Source of the DNA: DASSJF01 sp035934535 | Lineage (GTDB): Bacteria; Sysuimicrobiota; Sysuimicrobiia; Sysuimicrobiales; Segetimicrobiaceae | Assembly: GCA_035934535.1 (NCBI GenBank) | Contig: DASYXS010000004.1 | Coordinates: 1 to 20,536 of the forward strand | Reading direction: 5' to 3' | DNA: 20,536 bases | Shown here: in pieces, positions 1 through 6,655 of the stretch | How positions within the stretch are numbered: position 1 is the stretch's first letter | Layout of the letters: each line of letters opens with the position of its first letter | Notes under the pieces: model-generated | What the model was told of the DNA's origin: nothing | The model's database searches: none | What the model saw: only the letters and a program-made list of their open reading frames with translations | Made by a program: the position numbers and the translations under genes

Positions 1-713
1 TCCCAATGCGACACGGACGGTATACCGTCGGCGCGTATCTCGCGGGCGTCGACGGTCTTCCCGCCGATCTCTCGGCGGACCCGCCGGCGGCCGGCGGGCG
101 GTGGGGCGAGATCCATCTCCGGCGCGACGGCTACTGCGGGGTCGCGCACCTTCCCGGCGGACTCGCCAACGTCACGCTGGCCGTCCCGCGACACGTGGTG
201 CGCGCCTGGCGCGGCGATCTTGAGGCGGGCTACTGGACGTGGCTGCGGGAGTGCCCGGGGCTCCGCGACCGGCTCGGACGCGCGGAGCGCACCGGCCCCC
301 TGACGGTGGTCGGCCCCCTCGGTTACTACCGGCGCCGCGCCGGCCGCGGCCGCGTGCTGCTTGTCGGCGACGCCGCGGCGCACCTCGATCCGATGACCGG
401 ACAGGGCGTCTACCTGGCGCTGCGCGGCGCGGAGTTGTGCGCCGCCATCGCCGCAGACGCGCTCGAACGCACCGGCGTCCCGTCGCTACGGATGTACGCG
501 CTCGCCCGCGCGCGCGAATTCGGCCCGGTCTTCGCGGGGGCGCGCCTCGTGCAGACGCTGGCCTTTCGTCCCGCGGTCGTTCGCCGCGCCGCCGCCCAAC
601 TGGCGCGACATCCGGATCTCGGGCAGCGGCTCATCGGCATGATCGGCAACACTGCCGGCCTCGGCGGCGTGCTTCATCCGGCGGTCCTTCCGCGCCTCCT
701 GGGGTGGGTGTAG
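1..713 (+). CDS. FAD-dependent oxidoreductase (PHBH/geranylgeranyl-reductase-like), 3' part
   Basis: This is the C-terminal part of a flavoprotein of the PHBH-fold monooxygenase/geranylgeranyl-reductase superfamily. The frame is open to the left edge of the window. An ATG at 6 would give only 235 residues and no N-terminal Rossmann GxGxxG, whereas family members usually have about 350-420 residues, so the gene is cut by the window. The diagnostic motif GDAAAHLDPMTGQG lies at residues 121-134 counted from the ATG at 6. It is the GD box that contacts the FAD ribityl chain, followed by the helix common to this family. The gene stops with TAG at 711-713, 3 nt before the next start, so it is co-transcribed with the SRPBCC and ketosynthase genes downstream. 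A role in oxidising or reducing a lipid or polyketide product is inferred from these neighbours only. The substrate is unknown. Confidence 0.85.
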   Translation, partial: PMRHGRYTVGAYLAGVDGLPADLSADPPAAGGRWGEIHLRRDGYCGVAHLPGGLANVTLAVPRHVVRAWRGDLEAGYWTWLRECPGLRDRLGRAERTGPLTVVGPLGYYRRRAGRGRVLLVGDAAAHLDPMTGQGVYLALRGAELCAAIAADALERTGVPSLRMYALARAREFGPVFAGARLVQTLAFRPAVVRRAAAQLARHPDLGQRLIGMIGNTAGLGGVLHPAVLPRLLGWV

Positions 714-716
714 CGG

Positions 717-1178
717 TTGCACACGGAGACCGCGGTGCGGATTCGAGGGCCCGTCGACGCGATCTTCCGCTACGCCGCGCAGGTCGAGCACTGGCCGCGC
801 ATCCTTCCACACTACCGTGATGTCCGCGTCCTCGCCGTGGACGGCGCCGGCCGGCTCGTCGAGATGAAGGCGCGCCGCGGCTGGATTCCAATCTGGTGGT
901 GGGCGCGGCAGATCGTGCAGCCGCGGGAACGACGCATCCGCTTCACGCATGTGCGCGGCGTGACGCGCGGCATGGAGGTGGAGTGGCGCTTCGAGCCCGT
1001 GCCCGGCGGCGATGTGGCGGTCTCGATCGTGCACGACCTGAAGCTCGGCTGGCCGATCGTCGGGCGCACCGTCGCGCGGACGGTCATCGGGCCGCTGTTC
1101 GTCGAACCGACCGCGAGGGCCACGCTGGACCATATCAAGCGGTTGGTCGAGACGGGGCGGCCGGATACCTTTTCGTGA
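717..1178 (+). CDS. SRPBCC / polyketide cyclase-dehydrase family protein
   Basis: This 153-residue protein has the START/SRPBCC-like layout. An N-terminal strand (ETAVRIRGPVDAIFRYAAQVE) leads into the helix-grip region with the characteristic 'W..ILPHYRDV' stretch at about residues 26-36. Beta strands with alternating hydrophobic residues follow, and a long C-terminal helix begins near residue 120. Such proteins bind hydrophobic ligands in a central cavity; several act as aromatases or cyclases beside type II ketosynthases. The start chosen is TTG at 717, because the conserved fold begins within a few residues of it and a purine-rich GGGGTGGG (701-708) lies upstream. The gene begins 3 nt after the flavoprotein stop, which supports an operon. 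No catalytic residues can be assigned, so a ligand-binding or cyclase role is inference. Confidence 0.75.
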   Translation: MHTETAVRIRGPVDAIFRYAAQVEHWPRILPHYRDVRVLAVDGAGRLVEMKARRGWIPIWWWARQIVQPRERRIRFTHVRGVTRGMEVEWRFEPVPGGDVAVSIVHDLKLGWPIVGRTVARTVIGPLFVEPTARATLDHIKRLVETGRPDTFS

Positions 1179-1242
1179 CACGCCGGGGAAAAAACGTGCC
1201 GGACGGCGGGCGCTCGGCGCGACCCGATCGTCGCTCGGCTCG

Positions 1243-1341
1243 ATGGAGGCCGACATCGGCCGCATGACGCTGAAAATCGTCCGCGCCAAGCTGCTGTTTT
1301 TGAGCGGCGGCGCAATGAACTACAGCGGGGGTGAATCGTGA
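1243..1341 (+). CDS. possible 32-residue ORF overlapping the ketosynthase start
   Basis: Between the SRPBCC gene and the ketosynthase an ATG at 1243 opens a 32-codon frame. It ends in TGA at 1339-1341 and overlaps the ketosynthase GTG start by 4 nt (GTGA, 1338-1341). The centre (MTLKIVRAKLLFLSGGAM) is basic then hydrophobic. The 4-nt overlap is the pattern used for translational coupling in several other places in this window. Against it, no good ribosome-binding site precedes 1243, and the frame is short enough to arise by chance. I do not recognise the peptide. It could be a coupling leader or non-coding. Confidence 0.22.
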   Translation: MEADIGRMTLKIVRAKLLFLSGGAMNYSGGES

Positions 1342-2582
1342 CGGATACGAGACGCCGCGTCGTCGTCACCGGGATCGGCGCCGTTACGCCCATCGGATGC
1401 GGCGCCGCGGGCCTCTACGACGGCCTCCGGCGCGAACGCTCGGCCATCGGCGCGATCACCCGGTTCGACGCGGCCCCTTTCAACTGCCGGGTGGCCGGCG
1501 AGGTCTCCGGTTTCGATCCCGCTGCCTTCATCGAACCGCGGCGGCTCCGCCGCCTCGATCGGTACGCGCAGTTCGCGCTTGCGAGCGCCCGCATGGCCAT
1601 CGACGACGCGGGGCTGCGCCTCGAGGACGAAGACCGAGACGCGATCGGCTGCTTTGTCGGCTCGGCGCTCGGCGGCGCCGCGTTCGCCGAAGAACAACAC
1701 CGCGTGTTCCTGAGCGAGGGGGTCCGGCGGATCCGGCCGACACTGGCGCTGTCGGTGTTCTGCGGGGCGGCCTCCTGCAACGTCGCGATCGAGCACGACC
1801 TCCGCGGGCCGTCCAGCGCCAACTCGGACAGCTGCTCGAGCGGCGCGATCGCGATCGGGCAGGCGTTCCGGACGGTTCGCGACGGCTACGCCGACGTGAT
1901 GCTCGCCGGCGGCGCGGAGGTGCCGCTTGCGCCGCTCACGTTCGGCGCGTTCGACGTGATCCGGGCGATGTCGACCCGCAACGAGGCGCCGGAGCGCGCG
2001 TGCCGGCCGTTCGACCGCACGCGCGATGGGTTCGTGATGGCCGAGGGGGCGGCGCTGCTGGTGCTCGAGGAACACGAGCACGCCCGCCGCCGGGGGGCAC
2101 GGATCTACGGCAGCGTGCTCGGCTTCGGCGCGTCGAACGACGCCCATCACATGACGGCCCCGCTGCCGTCGGGCACCCAGGCCGCCCGCGCGATGCGGCT
2201 CGCCCTCGCCGAAGCCGGCGTCGCGGCGGAAGACATCGACTACGTCAACGCGCACGGCAGCGGCACCCCGCTCAACGACGCGACGGAGACGCTGGCGATC
2301 AAACAGGTCCTCGGAGATCACGCGTACCGGGTGCCCGTCAGCGCCACGAAGGCGATGCACGGACACGCGCTCGGCGCCACCGGCGCGATCGAGGCGGCGA
2401 GTTGCTTCCTCAGCCTGCGGCACCACTACGTCCCGCCCACGCTCAACCTCGAGGCGCCGGACGAGGCGTGCGATCTCGACTACGTGCGCGACCACGGCCG
2501 GGAAATGCCGCTGCGCCACGTGCTCAGCAACTCGTTCGGCTTCGGCGGCATCAACGCGGCGCTCGTCTTCGGGCCGGGGTAG
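1338..2582 (+). CDS. beta-ketoacyl-ACP synthase II (FabF/KAS-II type)
   Basis: This 414-residue thiolase-fold ketosynthase is the expected length for FabF/KAS-II. The catalytic set is complete: nucleophile Cys166 in SDSCSSG, His306 in VNAHGSGTPLND, and Lys338/His343 in the KAMHGHALGATG box. The N-terminus (VVVTGIGAVTPIG) and the C-terminal glycine-rich GFGGINAAL are typical. It condenses malonyl-ACP with an acyl-ACP, either in fatty-acid synthesis or as a polyketide ketosynthase alpha subunit. The usual primary fab neighbours (acpP, fabD, fabG) are absent, and it sits after a flavoprotein and a SRPBCC protein. A dedicated secondary lipid or polyketide pathway is therefore more likely than housekeeping synthesis; this is inference. 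The start is GTG at 1338 with GGGGG about 6 nt upstream. No chain-length-factor partner is visible in the window. Confidence 0.92.
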   Translation: MTDTRRRVVVTGIGAVTPIGCGAAGLYDGLRRERSAIGAITRFDAAPFNCRVAGEVSGFDPAAFIEPRRLRRLDRYAQFALASARMAIDDAGLRLEDEDRDAIGCFVGSALGGAAFAEEQHRVFLSEGVRRIRPTLALSVFCGAASCNVAIEHDLRGPSSANSDSCSSGAIAIGQAFRTVRDGYADVMLAGGAEVPLAPLTFGAFDVIRAMSTRNEAPERACRPFDRTRDGFVMAEGAALLVLEEHEHARRRGARIYGSVLGFGASNDAHHMTAPLPSGTQAARAMRLALAEAGVAAEDIDYVNAHGSGTPLNDATETLAIKQVLGDHAYRVPVSATKAMHGHALGATGAIEAASCFLSLRHHYVPPTLNLEAPDEACDLDYVRDHGREMPLRHVLSNSFGFGGINAALVFGPG

Positions 2583-2622
2583 CGACGGGATCGAGGCGGA
2601 CGCCGCCCCTGCGTCGAATGTA

Positions 2623-2649
2623 GCCGGCGTTGATTTCATCGTGGCCGGC
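2623..2649. repeat. 27-nt dispersed repeat, copy A (GCCGGC-N15-GCCGGC)
   Basis: This is GCCGGC, a 15-nt core GTTGATTTCATCGTG, then GCCGGC. The core matches copy B at 10617-10643 in 12 of 15 positions and copy C at 15561-15587 (plus-strand reading) in 9 of 15. Here it lies between the ketosynthase stop and the next gene. Its right end forms the left arm of the stem-loop at 2644-2664. The function is unknown. Confidence 0.5.
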
Positions 2650-2664
2650 CGCATGTCGGCCGGC
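2644..2664 (+). other. GC-rich stem-loop just upstream of a start codon
   Basis: GCCGGCCG (2644-2651) and CGGCCGGC (2657-2664) form a perfect 8-bp stem with loop CATGT. It directly abuts the GGGGTG ribosome-binding site (2665-2670) of the secreted-protein gene starting at 2676. No T-tract follows, so an intrinsic terminator is doubtful. A translational or RNA-processing element is equally possible. Confidence 0.45.
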
Positions 2665-2675
2665 GGGGTGATGCG

Positions 2676-3377
2676 ATGAGGATAGTGTGGATCGGCGCCC
2701 TTGCAATCGCGCTGGGTCTCACAGGTGGGGGCGTCCCGCCCGTTTCGGCGCAGACGGCGTGTCAACAATTCCAGGTTACGACGACGCGGACGTCGAGCCC
2801 GATTGCGGTCACTCCGCTCGACGCCATCGCCTTCCCCGTTCAACCATCCCCGGCGACGGCCACGGTCGTCCGGCAGATCCTGGTGTGTCCGCCGGGCGCC
2901 ACGCCGCCGCCCGCGATCACGCCCGTTCCTCTGATGATCGGCACGCCGATCTTCGGCACACCCGTGATCGAGACACCGGTCCTCGTCCCCGTCTTCGGGA
3001 TGCCTGTGTCCGATTCGGGTGCGCGGCCGTCCGCCGCACCGGGCCCGCCCGCGGCGCCGCCGATGGTGGGTGCCGTCCCCGAGGACTCCGTGCGCGCGCT
3101 CGCGACGCAGGCCGCGCGGTTCGACCGCACGGTCGTGACCGTCGCCGGAACCGCTACCGCCGTCGCGCCGGCGGCGGACGGGCGGGGCACACCGATCACG
3201 ACGTTCCGCCTGGAAGCCCAGGGCGCGTCGGTGGGGGTGGTCGTGTGGGGACACGCGACGGTTCGGGCCGGAGAGACCGTCCGCGTGAGCGGACCCTTCT
3301 ACGTCTCGACGCCGTTTGTGGGGGCCTCCGGCACACCCTGGCACGACGTGATCGAGGCCGACCTCCTCGAGCGATAA
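2676..3377 (+). CDS. secreted proline-rich protein with C-terminal OB-like domain
   Basis: This 233-residue protein of unknown function is predicted to be exported. Residues 1-25 form a Sec-type signal peptide (basic MRIVW start, hydrophobic core, VSA cleavage site before Gln26). Residues 75-115 are rich in Pro, Thr and Val, with a near-repeat of the form I/V-x-TP (GTPIFGTPVIETPVLVPVFG). A linker of Pro/Ala (118-130) precedes a C-terminal domain at about 135-233, whose spaced beta strands (TVVTVAGTATAV, TTFRLEAQG, SVGVVVWG, ETVRVSGPF) resemble an OB fold. The gene starts at ATG 2676, 5 nt after GGGGTG. It ends in TAA and converges with the minus-strand ligase gene 48 nt away. It is separated from the ketosynthase by 93 nt, so membership in that operon is uncertain. 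Confidence 0.7.
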   Translation: MRIVWIGALAIALGLTGGGVPPVSAQTACQQFQVTTTRTSSPIAVTPLDAIAFPVQPSPATATVVRQILVCPPGATPPPAITPVPLMIGTPIFGTPVIETPVLVPVFGMPVSDSGARPSAAPGPPAAPPMVGAVPEDSVRALATQAARFDRTVVTVAGTATAVAPAADGRGTPITTFRLEAQGASVGVVVWGHATVRAGETVRVSGPFYVSTPFVGASGTPWHDVIEADLLER

Positions 3378-3425
3378 GTCGTCCGATCGAGAAGAACGGC
3401 GGATCGAGCCGGAGACCGCGCCCCG

Positions 3426-4748
3426 CTACCCCTTCGGCCGCTCGTCGATGACGCGGCGGAGCTTGCCGCCTTCGCTTCTTGGGAGGGTGCCCGGGGCCTG
3501 AAGCGTCACGCGCGCGGCGATGCCGAGCACGCCGCGGAGGCGTTCGGCGATCCGCCGCCGGAGGTCCTCCGCCGCCGCCGTGTCTTCCCGAGGCGCGGAC
3601 GGGTGCGCGGCGTCCGCCGCCACCTCCACGCGCACTTCGAGCGAGTCCAGCGCCCGCTCGCGCGCGACGACCAGCTGGTAGCTGGGCGAGAGCTCCGCGA
3701 ACTGCATCACCACCGCTTCGATCTGCGACGGAAACACGTTGATCCCGCGGATGATGAGCATGTCGTCGGTGCGGCCGACGACGAGCGACATCCGGACGAG
3801 GGTGCGGCCGCAGACGCACGGGGCGGGATCGAGGGACGCGAGGTCGCCGGTGCGGTACCGGATCACCGGCAGCGCCTCCTTCGTGAGCGTGGTGAACACC
3901 AACTCCCCCACCTCGCCCGCGGCCGCCGGGTCGCCGGTCTTCGGGTCGATCACCTCGACCAGAAAATGGTCCTCGAAGACATGGGAGCCGCGCTGCGCCT
4001 CGACGCACTCGTTGCTGACGCCGGGACCGATCACTTCGCTGAGGCCGTAGATGTTGACGGCCTTGACCGGCAGCAGGCGCTCGATCTGGCCGCGCATCGC
4101 TTCGGTCCACGGCTCCGCGCCGAGGACGGCCGACCGGATCGTCAGGCTCTGCGGGTCGATGCCCCTGGCCGCGGCCGCCTCCGCCAGCGTCAGCATGTAC
4201 GACGGCGTGCAGGCGATGACGCGCGGCTTGAAGTCTTGTAGAAGCAGCAGCTGCCGCTCGGTGTTGCCGCCGGAGACCGGCACCACCGCCAGCCCCATGA
4301 GCTCGCCGCCGTAGTGCATGCCGAGCCCGCCGGTGAAGAGGCCGTAGCCGTACGCGTTGTGGAACACGTCGCCCGGCCGGGCGCCGCTCGCCGCGAGGGA
4401 GCGTGCGCACACCTCCGCCCACACGCCGAGATCAGCGCGCGTGTAGCCGACGACCGTCGGTTTCCCGGTCGTGCCTGACGACGCGTGCACGCGGACGACC
4501 TGCTCGAGCGGCACCGCGAACATGCCGAACGGGTAGTGATCCCGCAGGTCCGCCTTCCGCGTGAACGGCAGCCGGCGAAGATCGTCGAGCGTACGGACCT
4601 GGTCCGGACGAACGCCCGCGCGGTCGAACGCCTCGCGGTAGAACGGCACCGTCGCGTGGACCCGCGCCGCGAGGTCCGCGAGACGCCGCCGCTGCAACGC
4701 CTCGAGATCGGAGCGTGTCATCGTTTCCGCGGTACGGTTCCAGATCAT
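3426..4748 (-). CDS. paaK: phenylacetate-CoA ligase (adenylate-forming)
   Basis: This 440-residue AMP-forming CoA ligase has the usual PaaK length. It carries the ATP-binding P-loop SSGTTGKP (residues 90-97), YGLSEVIGPG (234-243), the YRTGD adenylate motif (298-302), GRTDDMLIIRGINVFPSQIE (325-344), and a C-terminal lysine in SEGGKLRR (Lys429) that fits the acyl-adenylate lysine. A Cys pair (CVC, 311-313) is common in the family. The enzyme activates phenylacetate or a similar arylacetic acid to the CoA thioester via an acyl-AMP. The ATG at 4748 overlaps the upstream MFS stop by 4 nt (ATGA), which indicates translational coupling with a transporter. The rest of the paa ring-epoxidation pathway is not in the window, so the substrate could be another aryl acid. 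The stop is TAG at 3426-3428. Confidence 0.92.
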   Translation of the reverse strand: MIWNRTAETMTRSDLEALQRRRLADLAARVHATVPFYREAFDRAGVRPDQVRTLDDLRRLPFTRKADLRDHYPFGMFAVPLEQVVRVHASSGTTGKPTVVGYTRADLGVWAEVCARSLAASGARPGDVFHNAYGYGLFTGGLGMHYGGELMGLAVVPVSGGNTERQLLLLQDFKPRVIACTPSYMLTLAEAAAARGIDPQSLTIRSAVLGAEPWTEAMRGQIERLLPVKAVNIYGLSEVIGPGVSNECVEAQRGSHVFEDHFLVEVIDPKTGDPAAAGEVGELVFTTLTKEALPVIRYRTGDLASLDPAPCVCGRTLVRMSLVVGRTDDMLIIRGINVFPSQIEAVVMQFAELSPSYQLVVARERALDSLEVRVEVAADAAHPSAPREDTAAAEDLRRRIAERLRGVLGIAARVTLQAPGTLPRSEGGKLRRVIDERPKG

Positions 4749-5944
4749 CCGGCTGCCTCCCTGATGTCGCCGCCGGCCGCGCCGGCGCGGTGTGGGAGCC
4801 CGAGCGCCGCCCCGAAGGTGGTGGCCGCGCCCGCGAACGCGGGCAGAAACGCCGCCGCCGGCAGGTGGGTAACGTCCCACGCGACGCCGCCCAGCAGCGG
4901 CAGCAGAAACGAATAGCCGTAGCCGACGGCGAACATCCCCGCCGACACATGGTGCACGTCGCGGGCCTCCGTGACGAGCGGCGGCAGAGCAAGCGACAGC
5001 ACCAGTCCGAACGCGCAGCAGAAGCCGATCAACGCCGCGGCGGCCACCCAGAACGCGGGTGGCGCGAGCAGAAACAAGGCGAGGCTCGCGGCGATCGCGA
5101 CCGGGACCACGACCAGCGACGCGCGGCGCCCGACGATGGCACGCGCCACCACGAGTGCGATCGCGGACGCGGGCAACTGCCCCGCGTTGAGCGCCGCGAG
5201 GCACGGGCCGATGAGATCGACCCGTCCGGCGGTCCGGAGGTAATCCGGGATGAAGGCGTTGGTGGCGAAATACGCGACGCCGACTCCGCCGAGCACCAGC
5301 CCGAGCCGCCACGTCTCCGCGGCGCGCCAATCGGGCCACCAGCGCGCCTCCCGCCCGACCGCGGCATCGGGCAGCCGATCTCGGAGCACCAACATGAGGC
5401 CCGCGGTCACCAGCGGCAGCACGGACCACGCCGCCAGCGCGACTGGCCAGCGTCCGCGCACGAGCGGCAGGACGAGCGGCAGGGTGAGGCCCGCGCTCAA
5501 GGTCTCCCCGACGAGCAACCCGTTCACGTAGACCGCGGTGGCGAAGCCGATGCGGTCCGGGCACCACCGGGCGACCAGCGCCGGCACCGCGGGCTGCATC
5601 ACTGCGATCCCAACGCCCATGACGAACGTCATCGCAAACAGCGTCGCGATCGACGGACCGAGGCCGCGCATCGCCGACGAGACCGCGACCACGACAAGGC
5701 CGGCAATCGCGGCGCGGCGCGCGCCGGCGCGCGCGATCAGGAGCGATCCCGGAACGGCCGCGGCGGCCAGCACCAGCACCGGCAGGCTCGTCAGCGCGCC
5801 CACCCCGGTTTCGCTCAGCCCGAGGTCGCGATGAATGAGAATCAGGACCGGCGGCAGGGCCAGCAGCGTCGCCCGCAGATCCACGCCCGCCAGCCACAGC
5901 ACGGCCAGGCGGGTGAACGTCGATCGTTCCGGTTCTAATGACAT
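4745..5944 (-). CDS. MFS transporter, CynX/NimT-like
   Basis: This 399-residue polytopic membrane protein alternates hydrophobic segments through its whole length, consistent with 12 membrane helices. The N-terminal stretch (LRATLLALPPVLILIHRDLG) and 'SETGVGALTSLPVLVLA' resemble the CynX/NimT branch of the major facilitator superfamily, which transports small anions or amphipathic molecules. A basic loop after TM2 (IARAGARRAA) matches the conserved MFS loop 2-3 position. A cytoplasmic loop with several Trp and Arg residues (about 208-222) separates the two halves. It lies 33 nt after the sulfite-oxidase-like gene and overlaps the ligase start by 4 nt, so uptake of the acid used by the ligase is a reasonable inference. 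The ribosome-binding site is weak (AGGA about 14 nt upstream). The substrate is unknown. Confidence 0.85.
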   Translation of the reverse strand: MSLEPERSTFTRLAVLWLAGVDLRATLLALPPVLILIHRDLGLSETGVGALTSLPVLVLAAAAVPGSLLIARAGARRAAIAGLVVVAVSSAMRGLGPSIATLFAMTFVMGVGIAVMQPAVPALVARWCPDRIGFATAVYVNGLLVGETLSAGLTLPLVLPLVRGRWPVALAAWSVLPLVTAGLMLVLRDRLPDAAVGREARWWPDWRAAETWRLGLVLGGVGVAYFATNAFIPDYLRTAGRVDLIGPCLAALNAGQLPASAIALVVARAIVGRRASLVVVPVAIAASLALFLLAPPAFWVAAAALIGFCCAFGLVLSLALPPLVTEARDVHHVSAGMFAVGYGYSFLLPLLGGVAWDVTHLPAAAFLPAFAGAATTFGAALGLPHRAGAAGGDIREAAG

Positions 5945-5977
5945 GTTGACGGGCTCAATCCTGGCGGCCGGCCGGCA

Positions 5978-6547
5978 TCACCAGGGGTCGGAGTAGCGCT
6001 CTTCCTTCCAGGGATCGCCGCGGATGTGGTAGCCGTTCTGCTCCCAGAAGCCCGGGCGCTCCTCGCGCATAAATTCCAGTCCGCGCACCCACTTCGCGCT
6101 CTTCCAAAAATACAGCCGCGGCACCACGAGCCGGCAGGGCCCGCCGTGCTCGGGGGTCAGCGGGCGGCCGTCGTGGGTGAACGCGAACAGGACGTCCTCC
6201 TGCATCAGATCGTCGAGCCGGAGGTTCGTCGTGTAGTCGCCGTACGAGTGCGCCATCACGAACGCCGCGGCCGCGCGCGGCCGCGCGCGGCCGATCACCT
6301 CGGACGCAGACACGCCCTCGAAGACGTTGTCGAACCGCGACCAGGCGGTGACGCAGTGCACATCGCAGCGGACGCTCTTCCGGGGCAGCGCCGTCCACTC
6401 GTCCCACGTCCACCGGATCGCGTTCTCGACCTCGCCCTCCACGCCGAACGTCCACTTCGCGAGGTCGATGCGGGGAATGCCCCCGTAGTAGAGCACGGGC
6501 CACTTCTCTGTCAGGGCCTGGCCGGGCGGCAGGCGCGGCGTCTCCAT
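5978..6547 (-). CDS. sulfite oxidase-like molybdopterin-dependent oxidoreductase
   Basis: This 189-residue soluble protein has the molybdopterin-binding fold of sulfite oxidases and MsrP/YedY, in the short single-domain form. The motif RCDVHCVTAWSRFDNVFEGV (60-79) contains Cys65, which aligns with the molybdenum-ligating cysteine, and YTTNL (105-109) and the GGPCRLVVPRLYFWKSAKWV stretch (135-154) are family hallmarks. There is no Tat or Sec signal and no dimerisation domain, so a cytoplasmic enzyme is expected. The ATG at 6547 is the first possible start after an in-frame TAG, and 'PPGQALTEKWPVL' follows immediately as in relatives. The substrate of this subfamily is not established. It sits between an exported flavoprotein and a transporter/ligase pair. 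The segment encoding about residues 86-96 contains a 10-nt tandem repeat. Confidence 0.88.
   Translation of the reverse strand: METPRLPPGQALTEKWPVLYYGGIPRIDLAKWTFGVEGEVENAIRWTWDEWTALPRKSVRCDVHCVTAWSRFDNVFEGVSASEVIGRARPRAAAAFVMAHSYGDYTTNLRLDDLMQEDVLFAFTHDGRPLTPEHGGPCRLVVPRLYFWKSAKWVRGLEFMREERPGFWEQNGYHIRGDPWKEERYSDPW
6271..6290. repeat. 10-nt tandem duplication inside a gene
   Basis: CCGCGCGCGG occurs twice in direct tandem within the sulfite-oxidase-like gene and is preceded by a partial copy. Since 10 is not a multiple of 3, gain or loss of one unit would shift the frame. Length comparison with the family suggests the present state is intact. Confidence 0.5.
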
Positions 6548-6570
6548 GGCCGGGTTCTTCGGCTCGAAGG

Positions 6571-6592
6571 CGCGGCGCCCCTGGGCGCCGGC
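6571..6592 (-). other. stem-loop between flavoprotein and sulfite-oxidase-like gene
   Basis: On the minus strand CGGCGCC-CAGG-GGCGCCG forms a 7-bp stem with a 4-nt loop in the 108-nt gap between the two genes. It has no T-tract, so at most it is a partial terminator or an RNA-processing element. The rest of the gap holds a second GGCCGGCCGG-rich stretch near 6621-6631 and no ORF. Confidence 0.3.
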
Positions 6593-6655
6593 GGCCTACG
6601 GCGTCAGCCAGTACGTCAGCGGCCGGCCGGCATGAAACGGAAGACCAGGCGCGGC

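Noticed and set aside
1320..3344. A 674-codon minus-strand frame opposite the ketosynthase and secreted-protein genes
   Set aside because: It is an antisense shadow of high-GC coding DNA, Arg/Gly/Asp-rich with no domain, and the plus-strand genes carry clear family motifs.
3426..5897. An 823-codon minus frame suggesting an N-terminal extension of the phenylacetate-CoA ligase
   Set aside because: The first 383 codons are an out-of-frame reading of the MFS transporter gene; the ligase starts at ATG 4748 with an ATGA overlap.
6587..6631. A fourth copy of the GCCGGC-bounded repeat near 6587-6631
   Set aside because: The spacing is 29 nt rather than 15 nt and only a TTTCATG stretch next to it resembles the core.
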